DNA from: Lottia gigantea
Lineage: Eukaryota > Mollusca > Gastropoda > Lottiidae
NCBI RefSeq assembly: GCF_000327385.1
Contig: NW_008709781.1
Coordinates: 1,427,282-1,491,281, forward strand
Reading direction: 5' to 3'
DNA: 64,000 nt
Numbering within the stretch: the first letter of the stretch is position 1; each line of letters starts with the position of its first letter. The position numbers were made by a program, and so were the translations under genes. A model generated the notes under the pieces. That model saw only the letters and a program-made list of their open reading frames with translations, was not told where the DNA came from and did no database searches. Below, piece after piece: positions 25,831 through 40,800 of the stretch.

Positions 25831-28800
25831 ATGAGGAATCGAAGTAATTCAGGTATCCGTTTGGATTATTACCAAAGATTAGTGTATAGAAGTATATTGA
25901 AATACCAGGTAGGTCTGAAGTATGATTTAAAATCTAGGTACCAGTACCGGTAGTTTAAACTTGTGTTAGTTCATAGTTGTTAAAGAGAAATTTTTTGTGT
26001 GACATATTTTTTGAGTCAGAAATGATTTAAGAGGAATTTAAAAACCTTTAATTATGAAGTTGAATTTTCTAAACATGCCAAATAGAGCAACTTACTGTTT
26101 CTTAATAACCATGTATTGTTTGATTGTGTATTATTTACTTAATAGAATCCTGCTACAGGGTTAATATCTAGTGAAAACAGTACACATGCCTGGGTTAGAG
26201 ACAATGTTTATGCTATTATTGCTGTATGGGGTTTGGCTATGGCCTACAGGAAGACAGCGGATTTAGATGAAGATCGAGCTAAAGCTTATGAACTGGAACA
26301 GGTGAGATATTATAAAGGGTTTTTGAGTTTGTGTCACTTTTAAAGTTTTATGCCGCCTGTCTACAGAATGAAGATTCAACATCTGATTTGATAACATACG
26401 GTCTTAGGTTTATGTCTTGTAAAATGAATATTTTGATGAACACTGTGGGAATATCAAATTGTTATTGAAATTGAGTATTATATAGACACAATCTGGGCTA
26501 TTGTATCTGAAAGACTTAACCTTAATACTATTTTCAGGCAATTGTAAAGGCTATGAGAGGATTACTGAAAAGTATGATGGCACAAGTAGATAAATTAGAG
26601 AAATTTAAAAAGACTCAGAGTCCCCGAGATTCTCTTCATGCTAAATATTGTAGTCGTACTGGTAAGACGGTAGTTGGTGATTATGAATGGGGTCATCTAC
26701 AGATTGATGCTACATCATTGTATCTGTTGACATTAGCTCAAATGACAGCTGCTGGTAAGATTATTATTTTTCTTTGTTTTTCTTATGAAATATCAGTCTA
26801 AGATAATGTCAATTTTACATTCATCACAAATTTACCTCTTTGAATGGTTTTCAGCCTAATTTTGTTACCCTTGGGAAACTTTTAATTTTCTGGTATATCA
26901 TTTAAAGGTTTTAACAAATAAAAACCATACATATTTTACTTTTCTGCTGACAACCAGACATATTTTCTTGTTCAAAGTATTTGGTCCAGGAACAAACTGA
27001 AATTTCATTGATCAATTCCTTCCATTTTCAGGTTTAGAAATAATATATACATTAGATGAAGTAGCTTTCATACAGAACCTGGTATTTTATATAGAAACAG
27101 CCTATAGAACTCCAGTAAGTATATAACCTCCAGCTTAATCATTCAAATTCGTTTTGGTGCTATTTGCATTTTTTTTAAACTAATCATGTTGCAGAATTTT
27201 GCATATTCCATTCAGCACATATTTAGTCATTTTAGTTTATTTGCACATTTCTATCAGTAGATTGCTACATAACTTACAAGGACTAATTTATCAAATGACT
27301 TAGTTATTACCTAGTAAACATGTTGGTTTGACCTGTTCATTGAGTAAACTATATTTGTAGGATTATGGTATTTGGGAACGAGGTGATAAAACTAATCATG
27401 GCTTACCAGAATTAAATTCAAGTTCTATTGGAATGGCAAAGGTAACTATGATCAGTATTCATTATACAGAGAGATAAGTACAAGTCTAATTTACTGATAC
27501 TGGAATAGTTGTAACTCCACACCATTGAAGAACAATACAATTTCAATTTTTAGCCATTGTATGTGAAATTGTCTCCCTTTCTTGATAAGTTAATTAGTGT
27601 TTTAGTTAAGACCTATAAAATATAATATCTATTACAGGCAGCACTAGATGCTATAAATGAATTAGATTTATTTGGTGCTAGAGGTGGAATGGCATCAGTA
27701 ATACATGTGTTACCTGATGAAGCTCAGCAATGTCAGGCTATATTAGACTCCATGTTACCTCGAGAGTCTTCTTCTAAAGAAATAGATTCAGCTTTATTAA
27801 CTGTTATTAGCTACCCAGCATTCGCTGTAGATGATGTTGAACTAATAGAGGAAACTAGAAGAACTATTAAAGAAAAACTTGAGGTAAGTATGGTAAACTC
27901 CTGTTCATTGAGTTCACTTATTTTGCTTACATGTCTTATAGTATATAGATGATAGATATTGAACTCCTCAGTTCCTTGCCAGTTGTTTTTATTTTATATC
28001 TTATACAAAGTTGAGTATTGACAGTGTTAAGGTGTTTGTAAAAGATGGGCTCTTACGGGAGGCTTATTCTCAAATATTGACAGAGAAAAAATCTAGATTA
28101 ATCTGCTTAATCAAACTTGATTAGAAATCGAATTTCAATGATAGACCAATCAGATGACCTAAAGTAAGAGTTAAACTGTTCAAGGGTCTTGTTTCTCAAA
28201 ATATCTTACGATAATTTTTGTCATTACTGTGCTAGTTCTCAATGTAAAATTCCACACAAAGTTTTATTGTATGATTCTTTGAGAAAGAGACCCAGGATAG
28301 TTTAAAATGAGCTTTTCTTGATATTATTTTTGTCTTCCAGGGTAAATATGGCTGTTCACGTTTTTTACGAGATGGATATAAAACAGCGAAAGAAGATCCT
28401 AGAAGATTACACTATGAACCCTGGGAGTTATTGGTCTTTGAGAAAATAGAATGTCAATGGCCATTGTTTTTCACCTATTTTATATTGGATGGTTTGTTTA
28501 ATAATGATAAAGAAATGGTAAGACAAATAGTTTTGTGTTCCAACCAAGTGACATAGTCATCTTAATATTGGTAGCAAGCTTCGAATTCTAAACATTTGGC
28601 GCTTCAACAGTAGAAAGTCAATATTTTCAGTTATTTAAATAGTGTTATGGGTAGCTGAACTCGTGTCAGCTGGTAAAACAAACATACAGTAACGACTGTA
28701 TCACTTTTATTGATGTCTCCAGTGTATTTGACTGAAAGTTCTATTAATTTGGTATGGGATACTAAGATATTTATGGTTGAAAGTTTAGCTATTATTGCTA

Positions 28801-31800
28801 ACCAAGAATCATAGGTTAGTACATTGTGTTACTTGTCTTCATGTCCTTTATATAGTGTAGATAGAGTAGATTATAAAACTTTTATTTATAGGTTGAATAT
28901 TACCGTAGTAAATTAGATGAATTAATAGTTAAAACTGATGATGGTGTACCAATGATTCCAGAACTATATTATGTTCCTGCTGATAAGGTCATTTTTTTCT
29001 TCCTGGAGAACTCTCCATCAAAATTCTTCTAAATCACTAACTTTATAACACTAACACTATTTATTGCTCAAATATTTCTTTTGAAAGATTTATTACCGTG
29101 GTTTTTAAGATGAATGAAATGTATAATGGTATGGATTATATAAGGTTAAAACCAGTGAAATATTATGGCAAATTTTAATATCTTGTATTTAATATTTTAA
29201 ATAGATTAGAAAGCCACTCTGTCCTCCAAAATTGTAAAGATGTAATTAATATATACATAAGAAATTGAAGTTTGTTGACTAGGAAAGTTGGTGTATTGTT
29301 GAATATTTGATTTGTTTATATTCCAGGTTGATGGTGAATATAAAAAACCTAACAGTCAGAAACGTGTTTATGGTGGTAAATTACCTCACATGTGGTCCCA
29401 GTCTATGTATATACTTGGTAGAATGATGTATGAGGTTAGTATATATTGTATATACCCACCACTCTCTATGTGAACTAGTTGTATTTTGTGTTTGATTTAA
29501 ATTTGCTTGGGAACACTGTGGAATCATTTGTCCGGTACTGACTAAGCGATATATAATCATATTTGGATGAATATATATAGTTTAATTAAGTATTTTGCAG
29601 TAATTATAAAAAGGTTATGGCTCTTGTCCAAGAATATTGAAACTTTTGGAACCGCTTTGATTTCAAGATTGGAATAAGAATTGGCATTAATGAACTTAAT
29701 CATTAAGCTTGTTTCAAAAACTGCATTCTGATCTGGTCAGGGACTAGCTAGTTCTAAGATTGTCATTCTATGGTAATATGTGCCTCTCTATAACTATTAA
29801 CTAATAATATTTCAGGGTTTTCTATCACCTGGTGAACTAGATCCTCTCAATAGAAGATTAGTAGCTGAACCTAAACCAGATATAGTAGTTCAAGGTTTGT
29901 ACTCAATTATTGCCTTTCAACTTTCATTTCTGATGCATTCAACATCTTATCCTCAATGTCAAGACTGATTTTTGCACCCAGATAGAACAGTGTTGTCTTC
30001 CTGTTCCCAACTTTTAATCAATATGTATGTAATGAATAACATTTTCTCAGAAAGTATAAATGATTATGATTATATATTTTAGTGGTGATATTAGCAGAAG
30101 ATACATTGATAAGAGATAAGTTATTATCACAAGGTATTGAGGTTCAGACTATAGGTGATGTACAACCAATACAGGTTTATCCTGCCCGAATATTGAGTCA
30201 AATCTACTCCTTATTAGGTACGTTTTTAAACTGGCTATTAGTAAATTGCCATGGAGTTTTACATCTTTATTTCCACTCCATGTCTTAAAAGCAAACTAGA
30301 CACAAAGATTTGGATATGAAAGGTGTTAAAAGCTTTTATTGAGTAGAACATATTTTGATTACTTGTATTTTTATTGTTCCGGAGAAAACACATATCAGAA
30401 TATCAGTGTTATTTTAGTTTAATTGAATCTTGATAATTTTTTTTTCTTCAGGTAAAAATAAGAGACTAGGACTAACAGGAAGACCATCTAGTGAAATTGG
30501 CCTCCTAGCAACCAGTAAACTTTATGTCCTTAATGATCAAATATTAGCCTTCATACCACAGGTAATATTATCTATGTTGTCTTGACTGAATATTGGAGTT
30601 GATTTCAGAAATATCTTATTTTTACAAATAACCATTATCATAATGTACATTTGTCGAAAGCCTGGTTCAAAACTTGCTGTATGTGCCAGTAGAGGTAGAT
30701 TTCAAGGTTAAGTGGAAGTTCAATACTTCCAGGAGCTCTTTTAACACATATTGAGGCAGAATGTCCGATTTACACTTTTACCACAAATTGCAACATGTTT
30801 AAAGTTAAAAGTATATAATTTATGAAAATTGATCTTAGAAATATATATTGCTGTAATATATCAGGTTATTTTTTTTAAGATTTTATCAGCAGTGTTATAA
30901 ACATACAGAAATGCATGAATTCCTCTATATTTTGATCTGCCATGTTTAACAGCTATATTAAATTGGTAGCTTTATAACATCGTAACAATCATAATAGCAT
31001 ATTTTTTTTACATACTTCATGTTTCTCATTCATCCAATTTAAGATTGAGTACTATTAATTAATGACAAACATAATCGATATAAAATTTGTACACAATCAC
31101 TGTAGGCAGTTGGCACAAAAATGTTTTCGTTGGACAGCTGTAAAGAACTATATGAAATTCGAGATCTATTTTTGTTTTTATTTTATTCTGCACAGTTTAT
31201 TTCTCAATCTAGTCAAATTAAGTACAGACTTGGATGTTTTTTTTTTGTTTTTGTCTTCCATGATCTGACAAAATTCTTCCTTGTGTTGAGTTCTGTGAAT
31301 AAAACCCAATAGCATCAAGAGCAATTGAAAGTGTCAATCTTTAACAATGTTTATCACAGAATTCCTGACTTGTAGTAAAAAAAATCTTTTGGTGAATTGG
31401 TGAACCAAGCATTTGGAGATTACAGAACCCAGAACAGTTTGTCAAATTGCAGAAAAACACTAAACGAAACATTCAGATGTTCAGTTTAATCTGATCGTTC
31501 TCAATCAAACTTAATGAAAATCTCAATTTTATATTTTTAATCTAAATTTCTCCTTTTGTCCACAGTTTGTAGATGAGAGTCAGTTCTATCTTCCCTGGGA
31601 CATGGATTTTCTTGTTGATCATTCCAGTAATGATATGGAATATTTGTGTCATAATTGGCAAATGTTGGGGCGTCCAACGTTTATATTTCCCCTGCGAAAT
31701 ACTATGTTAGGTGTGCTATATATGATATCTTTTATATCTTGCTTGTTATATGTTTTCCTGGCGCTAGAATGCAGCTAGAATAATGTGTGCTGAGTTTAAA

Positions 31801-34800
31801 TGTAGTTCTTCTAGTTTTACCATGTTTTGTCATTTTATTAACACATATGATTTCAATTAATGTTGGTAAGTCAAAATTGTATACCCTGTAAATGGAAAGA
31901 TTGTAGGGCCTACTATAACAATTGAAGTGAAAACACAAAAGTATCTTAATTGGGATTTATTCCCCATATCAGACGTAGCAGGAGAAATATCTGACATCAT
32001 TTCCAAAAATTACATCAAATCAGTTTTATGACTTTGGCTCTTCGGACTATAACACAACACCCAAGTTAAAAGGGTACTCACACTGTCTGTGATGTCTAAG
32101 GGATTTATGGATAGACAAAACTAATAATCTAATAATGCAGTAGATGACTGAAGATTAACTACAGATAATAACTACCAATTAAGGTTTTCATTTTGAAATT
32201 ATGATTTCACTGATTAAGTCAGACTGTTTTTAAGTAAAATGACAATTCATAGCTATATCTATATCCCTGCATGTAAGCTCACTGGTGTCTGCATGAAAAT
32301 AAATAATATAGCTAGTTATGTCTTTTATACATTGGTGTGCTTTAAGCATTTCATTTCAAGATTTTTTATGATATTTGCATGACCTTTTATATTCTAAAAC
32401 TGTTATAGTGAGCGTCTGTCACAGCTGCATTTTAGATAGAAAATTTTCCTTTTAAATAGAAGAGTTTTAGGTCAAATTACCCTGATTCTGTGCCTTTTTA
32501 GTGGCGAAAAGTTCTTATCATCTTATAGATACTAACAGCAATATCATCACTTACAAATAACAGAGTGTGTCTAATGATTTATTAGTTATTACCATCTTAA
32601 GCATGTAATAACCTACAGTTTGATATTGTACTGTACTTGTTTTTAATACTTTAACCTATGATGGAGCTTAATCTTAACTAAACACTGATTGGTTTAATGA
32701 GTAGATATTGCTCAAATTTACTGAATTTAACATTTAGAAAGGTAGACTAAACTACTGTGTACTTTGAGTCAAAACTCCGATTCAAAAATCAAAATCACTT
32801 GACATCTTATTCCTATTGGTCTCCAGTATGACATCTCAGTTCTTCATATTTACTCTGATATTGTCATGTTTGATTGGAAAACTGACTGGAATCATATGGA
32901 TTGATGATTAGATCATCACAAATATGGTCCAGTTCTCTCTGACCCTCTCCCTAGTGACTAGCCATCAAAATCATCTGTCAGAGCTTCTCGGAAACACAGG
33001 CACATGCATTTGAGTTTCTGGATATGATTTTATGCAAATGAAATTTCAAAATGGTTATTTCATATACATGTGCTCTGAATAACTTTCGCACTTTGCTAAG
33101 CCTGTGAAAAATGGTAATTCTTCCTTCTTTATTTTATGTAGAATTCCATTCATTTCTTTTTATTCCTTCTTTATTTTATTTATTTTAATCTGAATTATAT
33201 TTTCTTTCTATTTAAGATCCTGATTAATTTCCTTTTATGTTGATCATTTTACTAACACATGCTATATCTTATAGGATAAATAATGTTTAATATATTATTA
33301 TAAAGTAGGGCATTGTTACTGTTGGTAATAATGACAAAAATAATGCTTCATTTCACACAATTTCACACAATTTCAGTAATTTAACAAAATTCTTGTCATG
33401 TAACTGCTTAACTAACTTTTTCCTTCATTTTGACAAAAAATGGTAATCTGACACGAACATATTGATGTTATTTTACTTTGAATCCATGTTGTGCTAGAAT
33501 CTATTTATATATTACATAGAGATGTAAGATATAGGCTTATTGCCATTGTTGTGTACATCAATATATCTCTACATAGTTGTTGTTAAGCATATTAGACTAC
33601 ATTTGCAATGTAGACTGAAAGAGAGGGCATATTTTTTCAAAGACAAGTTATTACCTCAGCTTTTATGAAATTATTACATTATCTCTGAATAATCTTTAAA
33701 TCTAAGAAATTTGCTAGAAAATTGAAACATTTTGAATGCAGGACCGTGGGTATATGATGTACATGTACATACAACACAACAATACCTAATATCTCTTCTT
33801 CTTACAGACTTGGGAGCCGCGGTGGCTCAGTGAGTTAGACGCTTGCTCGCTGACCTGAGGGTCCAGGGTTCAATCCCGGCATAGGTCGAGATAATACCTT
33901 CAGATTTTTTAAACCCGGTTTCCCCCTGTCAGTGATGCAGGTAAGAGGGGCTGACATGGAAAAAGCGTCTAGTCGTTCGGATGGGACAATAAACCGAGGC
34001 CCCGTGTGCTACAGGCTGTGCACGTTAAAGATCCCTCGACAGTTGGAAATCGAAAAAGAGCAGGCTAATCCCGCTGTCCTGGCAAAGTTTCCCTCATGGC
34101 ACCCTGCATGGCGTTGCCCGTCTTCATTAGCCCACAAGGTGCAGAAGAGTAGGACGTAAAACTCCATTCAGTTCATTTCATTTCTTCTTACAGACTTTAT
34201 ATTTCTAATGATAATCTGTGGTTATCTCCCTTGATTCTAAACTTACAGTCAAGTGATTAAGCTCTTTTAGATATCTGATGTTTCTGACTCTTATGTTTCA
34301 CTTGTTTCAGTAAACAAGGATAAAACAGATTGTGAACTGAATTGTTATATAGGTATAAACTGAACTTTCATGTGTTATCAAAATAACAACCAATTATATT
34401 TCATTGTAGATATTAGATGTGTATGAATTTGACACCTGATTAGATCTTGAAACCTACATCTTGAGATAGTCAAAACAATTCAGAGTATCTAAAAAAAATA
34501 ATGATATTTTAGACATTTATTATTTGTTTTCTTTCACTTGTCAAGGGAAAGTAACTTAGCTCTGTGAAATCTAATACTAAAAGGAAGGCAAAACTCTTCT
34601 TCATGATGATAAACTTCTAAAAATCAAACATGATTATATTGGTTTATAATAACCAAAATAAGAATGCATTTAAGATTGGGTTTTGGGAAGCTGCTATTCT
34701 TGGATGAAAGTATTTTCTTGTTAAGTAAAAAAAGAGCTTCCATGATGATGGTGGATTTATTTACTTTACAGATAAAAGAAGGAATGAGAGTTTTACATTC

Positions 34801-37800
34801 TTTTTTACCCATCTTCTGTTTCATTATTTTTCTATGTTTAACAAAAGGCATTTATTTATTTGCCAACAGTTTATGGATCAACAACGATTCTACGTAGCTC
34901 TTGATACCAACTTTATGTTGGATTTTCTTCGTACTGAAGTTTCCTATTTAAAAAGCAGCTGGAAGGGTCTGGGTCGCCCAACGCTCACTGTGACGGTAAC
35001 TCATGCACTAATGGGTAGGTTTACTAACACCAGTTTTACTAATTACCAAGTTTACACCATCCACTTTCTTTCTCTATCCTCTTTTATTAACACAGAGTTA
35101 TTAATTAGTTCCTGGTAGAAAAATTTTCAAACTTGATCTTGGATTTTATCGTCCATTTTCATACATAGTAATTTTTAAATAGCAAACTTATAATATTCAT
35201 CTTCTTTTGTATGTTGGATATTTTTCTCTTTGGATCTAAAAGTTATAATAGATATTGATAGATTACAGTTTTCACTGTCCATGTTGGCTTATTACATCTG
35301 ACTGCTTTATTCAAATTTAGTTCTAGTTTTACTTCTTTCTGTTTTATGTTTCACATTAAAGCTTTTTAAATATATTATATTGAAAATGTGCTTTCTTGGC
35401 TTTTAATGTGCTTCAAATTGTCTCTGATTTTTAAAATTGTTGATGACTTAAATAAATTTTACATTATTTTTAAATATCATATTTTGATTTTCAAGTTTTA
35501 AAATTTCTTTTAGATATTTGATCATTATTCATGATAAAATGTAAACATGATGTATTGTATTGTAATGTACTGTATTATTCAATAATGTGATACTATAATT
35601 AGTTTATTTCTGTTTTAATTAGATAATCATAACAACCCCCCAACAACATTGATAGCTACTATTAAAAAATTACAGAGTGGTTATATAGCTGGTACCAGGT
35701 ATGCTAGTTCTCACAGTGCTTTGATTCTTGTGGGAAATTCTTTTGCCTATTGTGTTGCTGAAGATTTATTGATAAAATGATTGTCATAATTGAAAAATTG
35801 TTAATCATAAATTAAGACTGAAATTTAAGAGTGAATTGCTTGTAGCAGAAAGATTAGCTTAAAGGGTGACTGAATGAAGAAGAGGCTTTTATCAAAAATG
35901 AAATTCAATATGCATTAGAATTAATTAAACATTTAGGAAAGATTATGTACTATATTGTCCACATGTATAAATCTGCTTTAAGACATTGTATAATATAACA
36001 GAACGAATGTAATTAGTCACGTAGACTCTTCATAGGAGATATTTATTCAACAAGGATTGCAGAATGGCATCAAGTTGTCATGAGGGTTAACATGCCACAG
36101 TGTACTGAATTAACTGGTGATGGTGATGATAGATGAAAAATTAATGTCTTATTCTAGTTGCAATTTACTGGTTTTGTGCCCTGATATTTGGTCCAATGAT
36201 TCTAGTTTCTTAGTTTAGCTTGAAACATAACATATTCTGATATTTGTGTTTATTTTTCTAGAGTACATCTGGGAAGTTTAGAGAATTTTCTCACTACATC
36301 TTGTGTTACCAAGTTAAGTTTTGTTAGAGATCTAGATGATCCTTATCAAGGTGAGACGAATATTTACATTTCTAACATCACATGCTTATTTTAATTATTT
36401 TTTGTATACCTTAGCTTGTCATGTGATTGATAATATGTGTAAAGGACATATTGAGACTGAAATTTCATTTTGGATTATTGCTTCTTTGGTAACTTAAAAA
36501 ACTATAAAAACATTTATTTTGAATGTATGTATATGGAGAATTGATGGATTGTATTTGAAGTAATTGGATGTCCATACATGTATCTTTAAAGTTCATGGGT
36601 CATGAATCATGGATCAGCCCTTAAAAGAATAAAATCATCTCTTTGAGATCTTTTATCTTCGAATTTTCAACCCTGTTCCTCCTGTCATTGATGCAGGTAA
36701 GAGGGCTGACATGGAAAAGGCCTCAAGTCTTTTGGATAGGACAAAACACGAAGACACTGTGTGCTACAGGCTGTGCATGTTAAAGATCTCTTGACAGTTG
36801 CACCCTGCATTCCTGTTTTCTTTAGCCCACATGCAGAAAAGTAGGATGTAAAAATTCATTCAGCTCAGTTCAGTTCTTTTAGATCGTTCATGTATTTTAT
36901 TTCTAGGTGATGAACAAGTGGTGAGATTTATGGATAAATTGATGAGTCCAACCTGTCCTAGGCCAAGATTATTATCTAAAGCTAAGAAAGGTGTCAGTGG
37001 ACGGTTACAGAGGAAGAATTCAGTCCATGGTATTGTAAAAAGATCCAGGTCTATTCAAGTAGATCCAGAGCAGGCTGCAGGTAGGTCAATATGTGACTTT
37101 GTAATAACATACCAGTAGAAAATTTAGAAAAAGATTTGTAAATGTTGTAAATAAATCATAATAGAGTGTAAATGTTGTCGTAACAACTTAGTCAAATTCT
37201 ACTTTAATTTATGCGCATATGATATTTCTCATTTAAAATTGATTACAAAAATCTTGCTAAGTTGTGTCAATATATCATATATGCAAACTTAGTGTATTTA
37301 TTGTTTTGTTTAACCCTGTTGCATTTGTTAACTTCTTGAAGCATGCGATTTTGTTCTTTTGACAACTATTATTTACTAATGAATTGTACTTCAGTCCTGG
37401 CTTTAACTAGCACTGAAATGATAATCCACTTTTTTAATGCGAAAATTGACAGAGCATCTGTCAGTAAGGAAAGTAAGCCTTAAGACTGGATACATAATAT
37501 AATACTTTCTGATGAATATTGATACAGTATGCAGCATATTTTGTTTATGTGTGATTCTAATAAAAAGTCAAAGTTTTAATGTGATACAGCCAGATATATT
37601 GTTATTTGTTATCCACTTATTAAAGAGTAATAAAACAGCAATATAGTTCTTTGACCAGTAAAGTTACTGTCTATTATATTACTTACTAATATGGACAGGA
37701 ATCATATATCTAATATATTCAATATATCCAATATACATGTAGTTAAGGTGGCTTTTAGAAAATATGAAATATAGAGAAATTATTTATATTAAGACCTCCA

Positions 37801-40800
37801 AGCTTATCTAGTGAAGAAAAGGTTATCGTCGACATCATCAGGTAGGCTTAATGTCGTCAGTCAGTCGATATATTATAGACAATTTATTCAATAACCCTTT
37901 CTACACTAGCGTCATTTCTACCAGCTTCAAATTTTACGTGATATATTAAACCCTGGTCTCTGTGATGTGGCTGTTACCATGTGACATCACATAACTATAA
38001 CATCATATTGTCTGGATTATATAACGTGGAATTCAGGGTTGACGTTTTATTTTATTTACATTTAAAGTGTATAAGGGGTTAACTTGTGTAAGATTTGTAG
38101 TGATTTTGGCTTCAAAATGCGAGCAGATTCATCTGGATAAACTAATATTGCTTTATACTGAGAATATTATAAAGGCTTGCAGTAATTATTAGACCTTCTA
38201 TCAGGTTATCAGAGTCATTCCAGTGCCTTCTGAATTTTCAGTCTGTGATTTCCATGGTTCCCAAAATTATGACTTCACTATCGAAATTCATTAGGCTTGA
38301 AAAAAGCTGTACACAAGGGAGTGTTTATCCTAATGAATTTGCTGCTAAAATGAATGCAGACTTTTTTTTCACCAGGGGCTTGGTAGATATTACACTGCTA
38401 TCAAGAGGAGAATATTTTGGCAATACTTATCTTTTTTATTTGATTTTATCTGGCTTTGAATTTCTACTAACATATCTTATGTGATGCACTGAGAATTAAT
38501 AATTTTCTTTTCAGAATTTTGCTTTGATATGAATTTTTTTAACTCAACATAACTGTACCAATATATTAAGAATTGTAATAAATCATCAGTTTGTAAACTA
38601 CATTACCCAGAGCAATATAACAAAAGTATCGATTATTATCTAATTTTCCATTTTCTGTCTAAAATCATGTAGATTGTTTTTTCACTATGAGAGTTAAACC
38701 TGTCCCTTTATTTTAATAAAGAAAAAAAAAATTTAAATTATTCAAATATCCAACAATGTCCGAATTGATAGTAAGTCTTTAAAGAATCCAGATATAAGAA
38801 GAAAAGAGTTTAGTTTTTAAAGGTCCAAGTTGAGAAAATGTAGGCTTTTTTTTTCATTTTTGTCAGAAATTTATTTTTTTTGTCTTTGCATTTGATAATT
38901 TGACTAGAGTTTAAAGTTTCTTTCCACCAGAATACAGTGTGATTACCAATTTTTGTATTGAAATTTACAGGTTATTGTCCTTTTTAAGTAAAATTTAAAA
39001 AAAATTGTTGCCTCAAATGGGTGAAGACACACATAACTTTGCTTTTTCCCGAATGAATATTTTCATTAAAACTATTCAATATAAAGTACAATTTTTATAG
39101 ATTTCCAATTATAAAGCTTAGTGAATGAAGATTTTAACATGAATTAATATGACTAACAAGTAGAAATAAAAACATAGATATGAGAGTTTATCATAGGGCT
39201 AAATAATGATCTTGAATGTTTTGATCTGCTTCTTAAATGATTGTAAAGAGTTTTTCTAAATTTTTTATGTGTACTGGGGACACTAATATTCCACTAAATG
39301 TAAGTGTTTGATGACATTCATCGAAAAGGGCAATATATGATTTTGCTATTATTGATATCATCAAACACTTAGTTTTAATGGAATTGAAGGAACAACAGAA
39401 GTCTGATTGAAAATTGGAATGGTGCATGGTGCATATTGATGCTATCAGTGTTCCCGATACACATATAAAATTTCAAAAACTTCTTCACAATCCTCTTGAA
39501 AATATTGTCTGTTTGAGATAATCTTCTTGGTTGGCTTGAACATATTTCTAGGTTATGGCTTGTCTGACGTATTTTAATTTAAACCTGGGATTAAATCTGA
39601 GTTGAATTTTGCAAAAAAAGCATGTTTCTATAGTTCATATACTTGTATGTAATGTATGCATGGCAAAACTAATCTTATATATTACTACAAATAAACAAAT
39701 ACAAACAAATTTACTATGTACTAATTTTTTTGGAATGAAAAAATCTGATAAATAATATTCTTAATACTATATATGGGGTTATTTGTAAAAATAACTTTAA
39801 CTCTGAATAGTAACCATTGTAATAAAGTCTGGTATTGTTTGGAACCACTGTGTAACCATGTAATCTATTTATAATAAAGATATTAACTATTTAGCAGATG
39901 GAAATGGTAATGAAGCACCAATGTCTCCTGGAATAGAACCATACGGTAGGATATATCATCATCATTATTCATTGGACAATCTTATTCATATACAGTTCTA
40001 CAGTTTCTTTATTTTCTGAAGGTTACTTCGCTCACATTATAATGATCTGAATACATTAAGAAGAAAAATGTGTTCACCTCATCAGCAAAATTAAGCCCTT
40101 GGAAATTTTCACAATTACATTTGAAGGTATTTCCCATCCAAATTTGTCATGTTCTGATAAAGCACTTTCAACAGAGGCTTAACCTTAGAAAAGTATTGCC
40201 AGATCAAAAATGAAGTGAAGTAACCCAATGAAAATAAAACAGAATAAACAGAATGGGGTTAGGGTCCACTTGTTTCTGCACCTATATTTATATTAAATGG
40301 AAGCAAGGTACATCTTAAAAAGGTCCATGATTAATTGAGCTATCAAAACAATTCATTAAATCAGATAATTAAGCGTCGTTATTTAAAAATAGAAACTGAA
40401 ATGTATAATGAGTTTGAGTTATTTTGGGACATTACACATACCTAACATATACAATACATTTCATTTTAACAGAGCGTAAAAGAAAAACAGGACAAAGTGG
40501 TAATGAAAATGATATTCTCTGGATTTTATTTCTTTCCTAATATAATTAAACTAAAAAGCGTGGTTATAATGTTTTTAGTGTTGAGTTTTACTAATGAATT
40601 CTCTTTATCAGTTAAAGGGTTTGGGTGAAATACGTCTGAATAATTAATAATCTGACTCTTAAATTGTCTTTTAATATTTCTATTCCATTTGGTGTTTTTG
40701 ATCTTTTACAAACATTCTTTTAATTTCCTATTCTATGTTCCTAAGTTTCATTCAATTCAATTCTTTCGCATGTCAAATATAAAGTTGATGTTTAGATCAA

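Noticed and set aside
33812-34160. Open frame and tRNA-like sequence, considered as a small gene or a true tRNA.
   Set aside because: The tRNA part lacks a proper cloverleaf continuation and is fused to a SINE body with a target-site duplication; the peptide frame is incidental.
34194-34300. A third alternative PHKA exon after the acceptor-like TTCTTCTTACAG.
   Set aside because: The reading frame stops within a few codons and shows no similarity to exons 13a and 13b.
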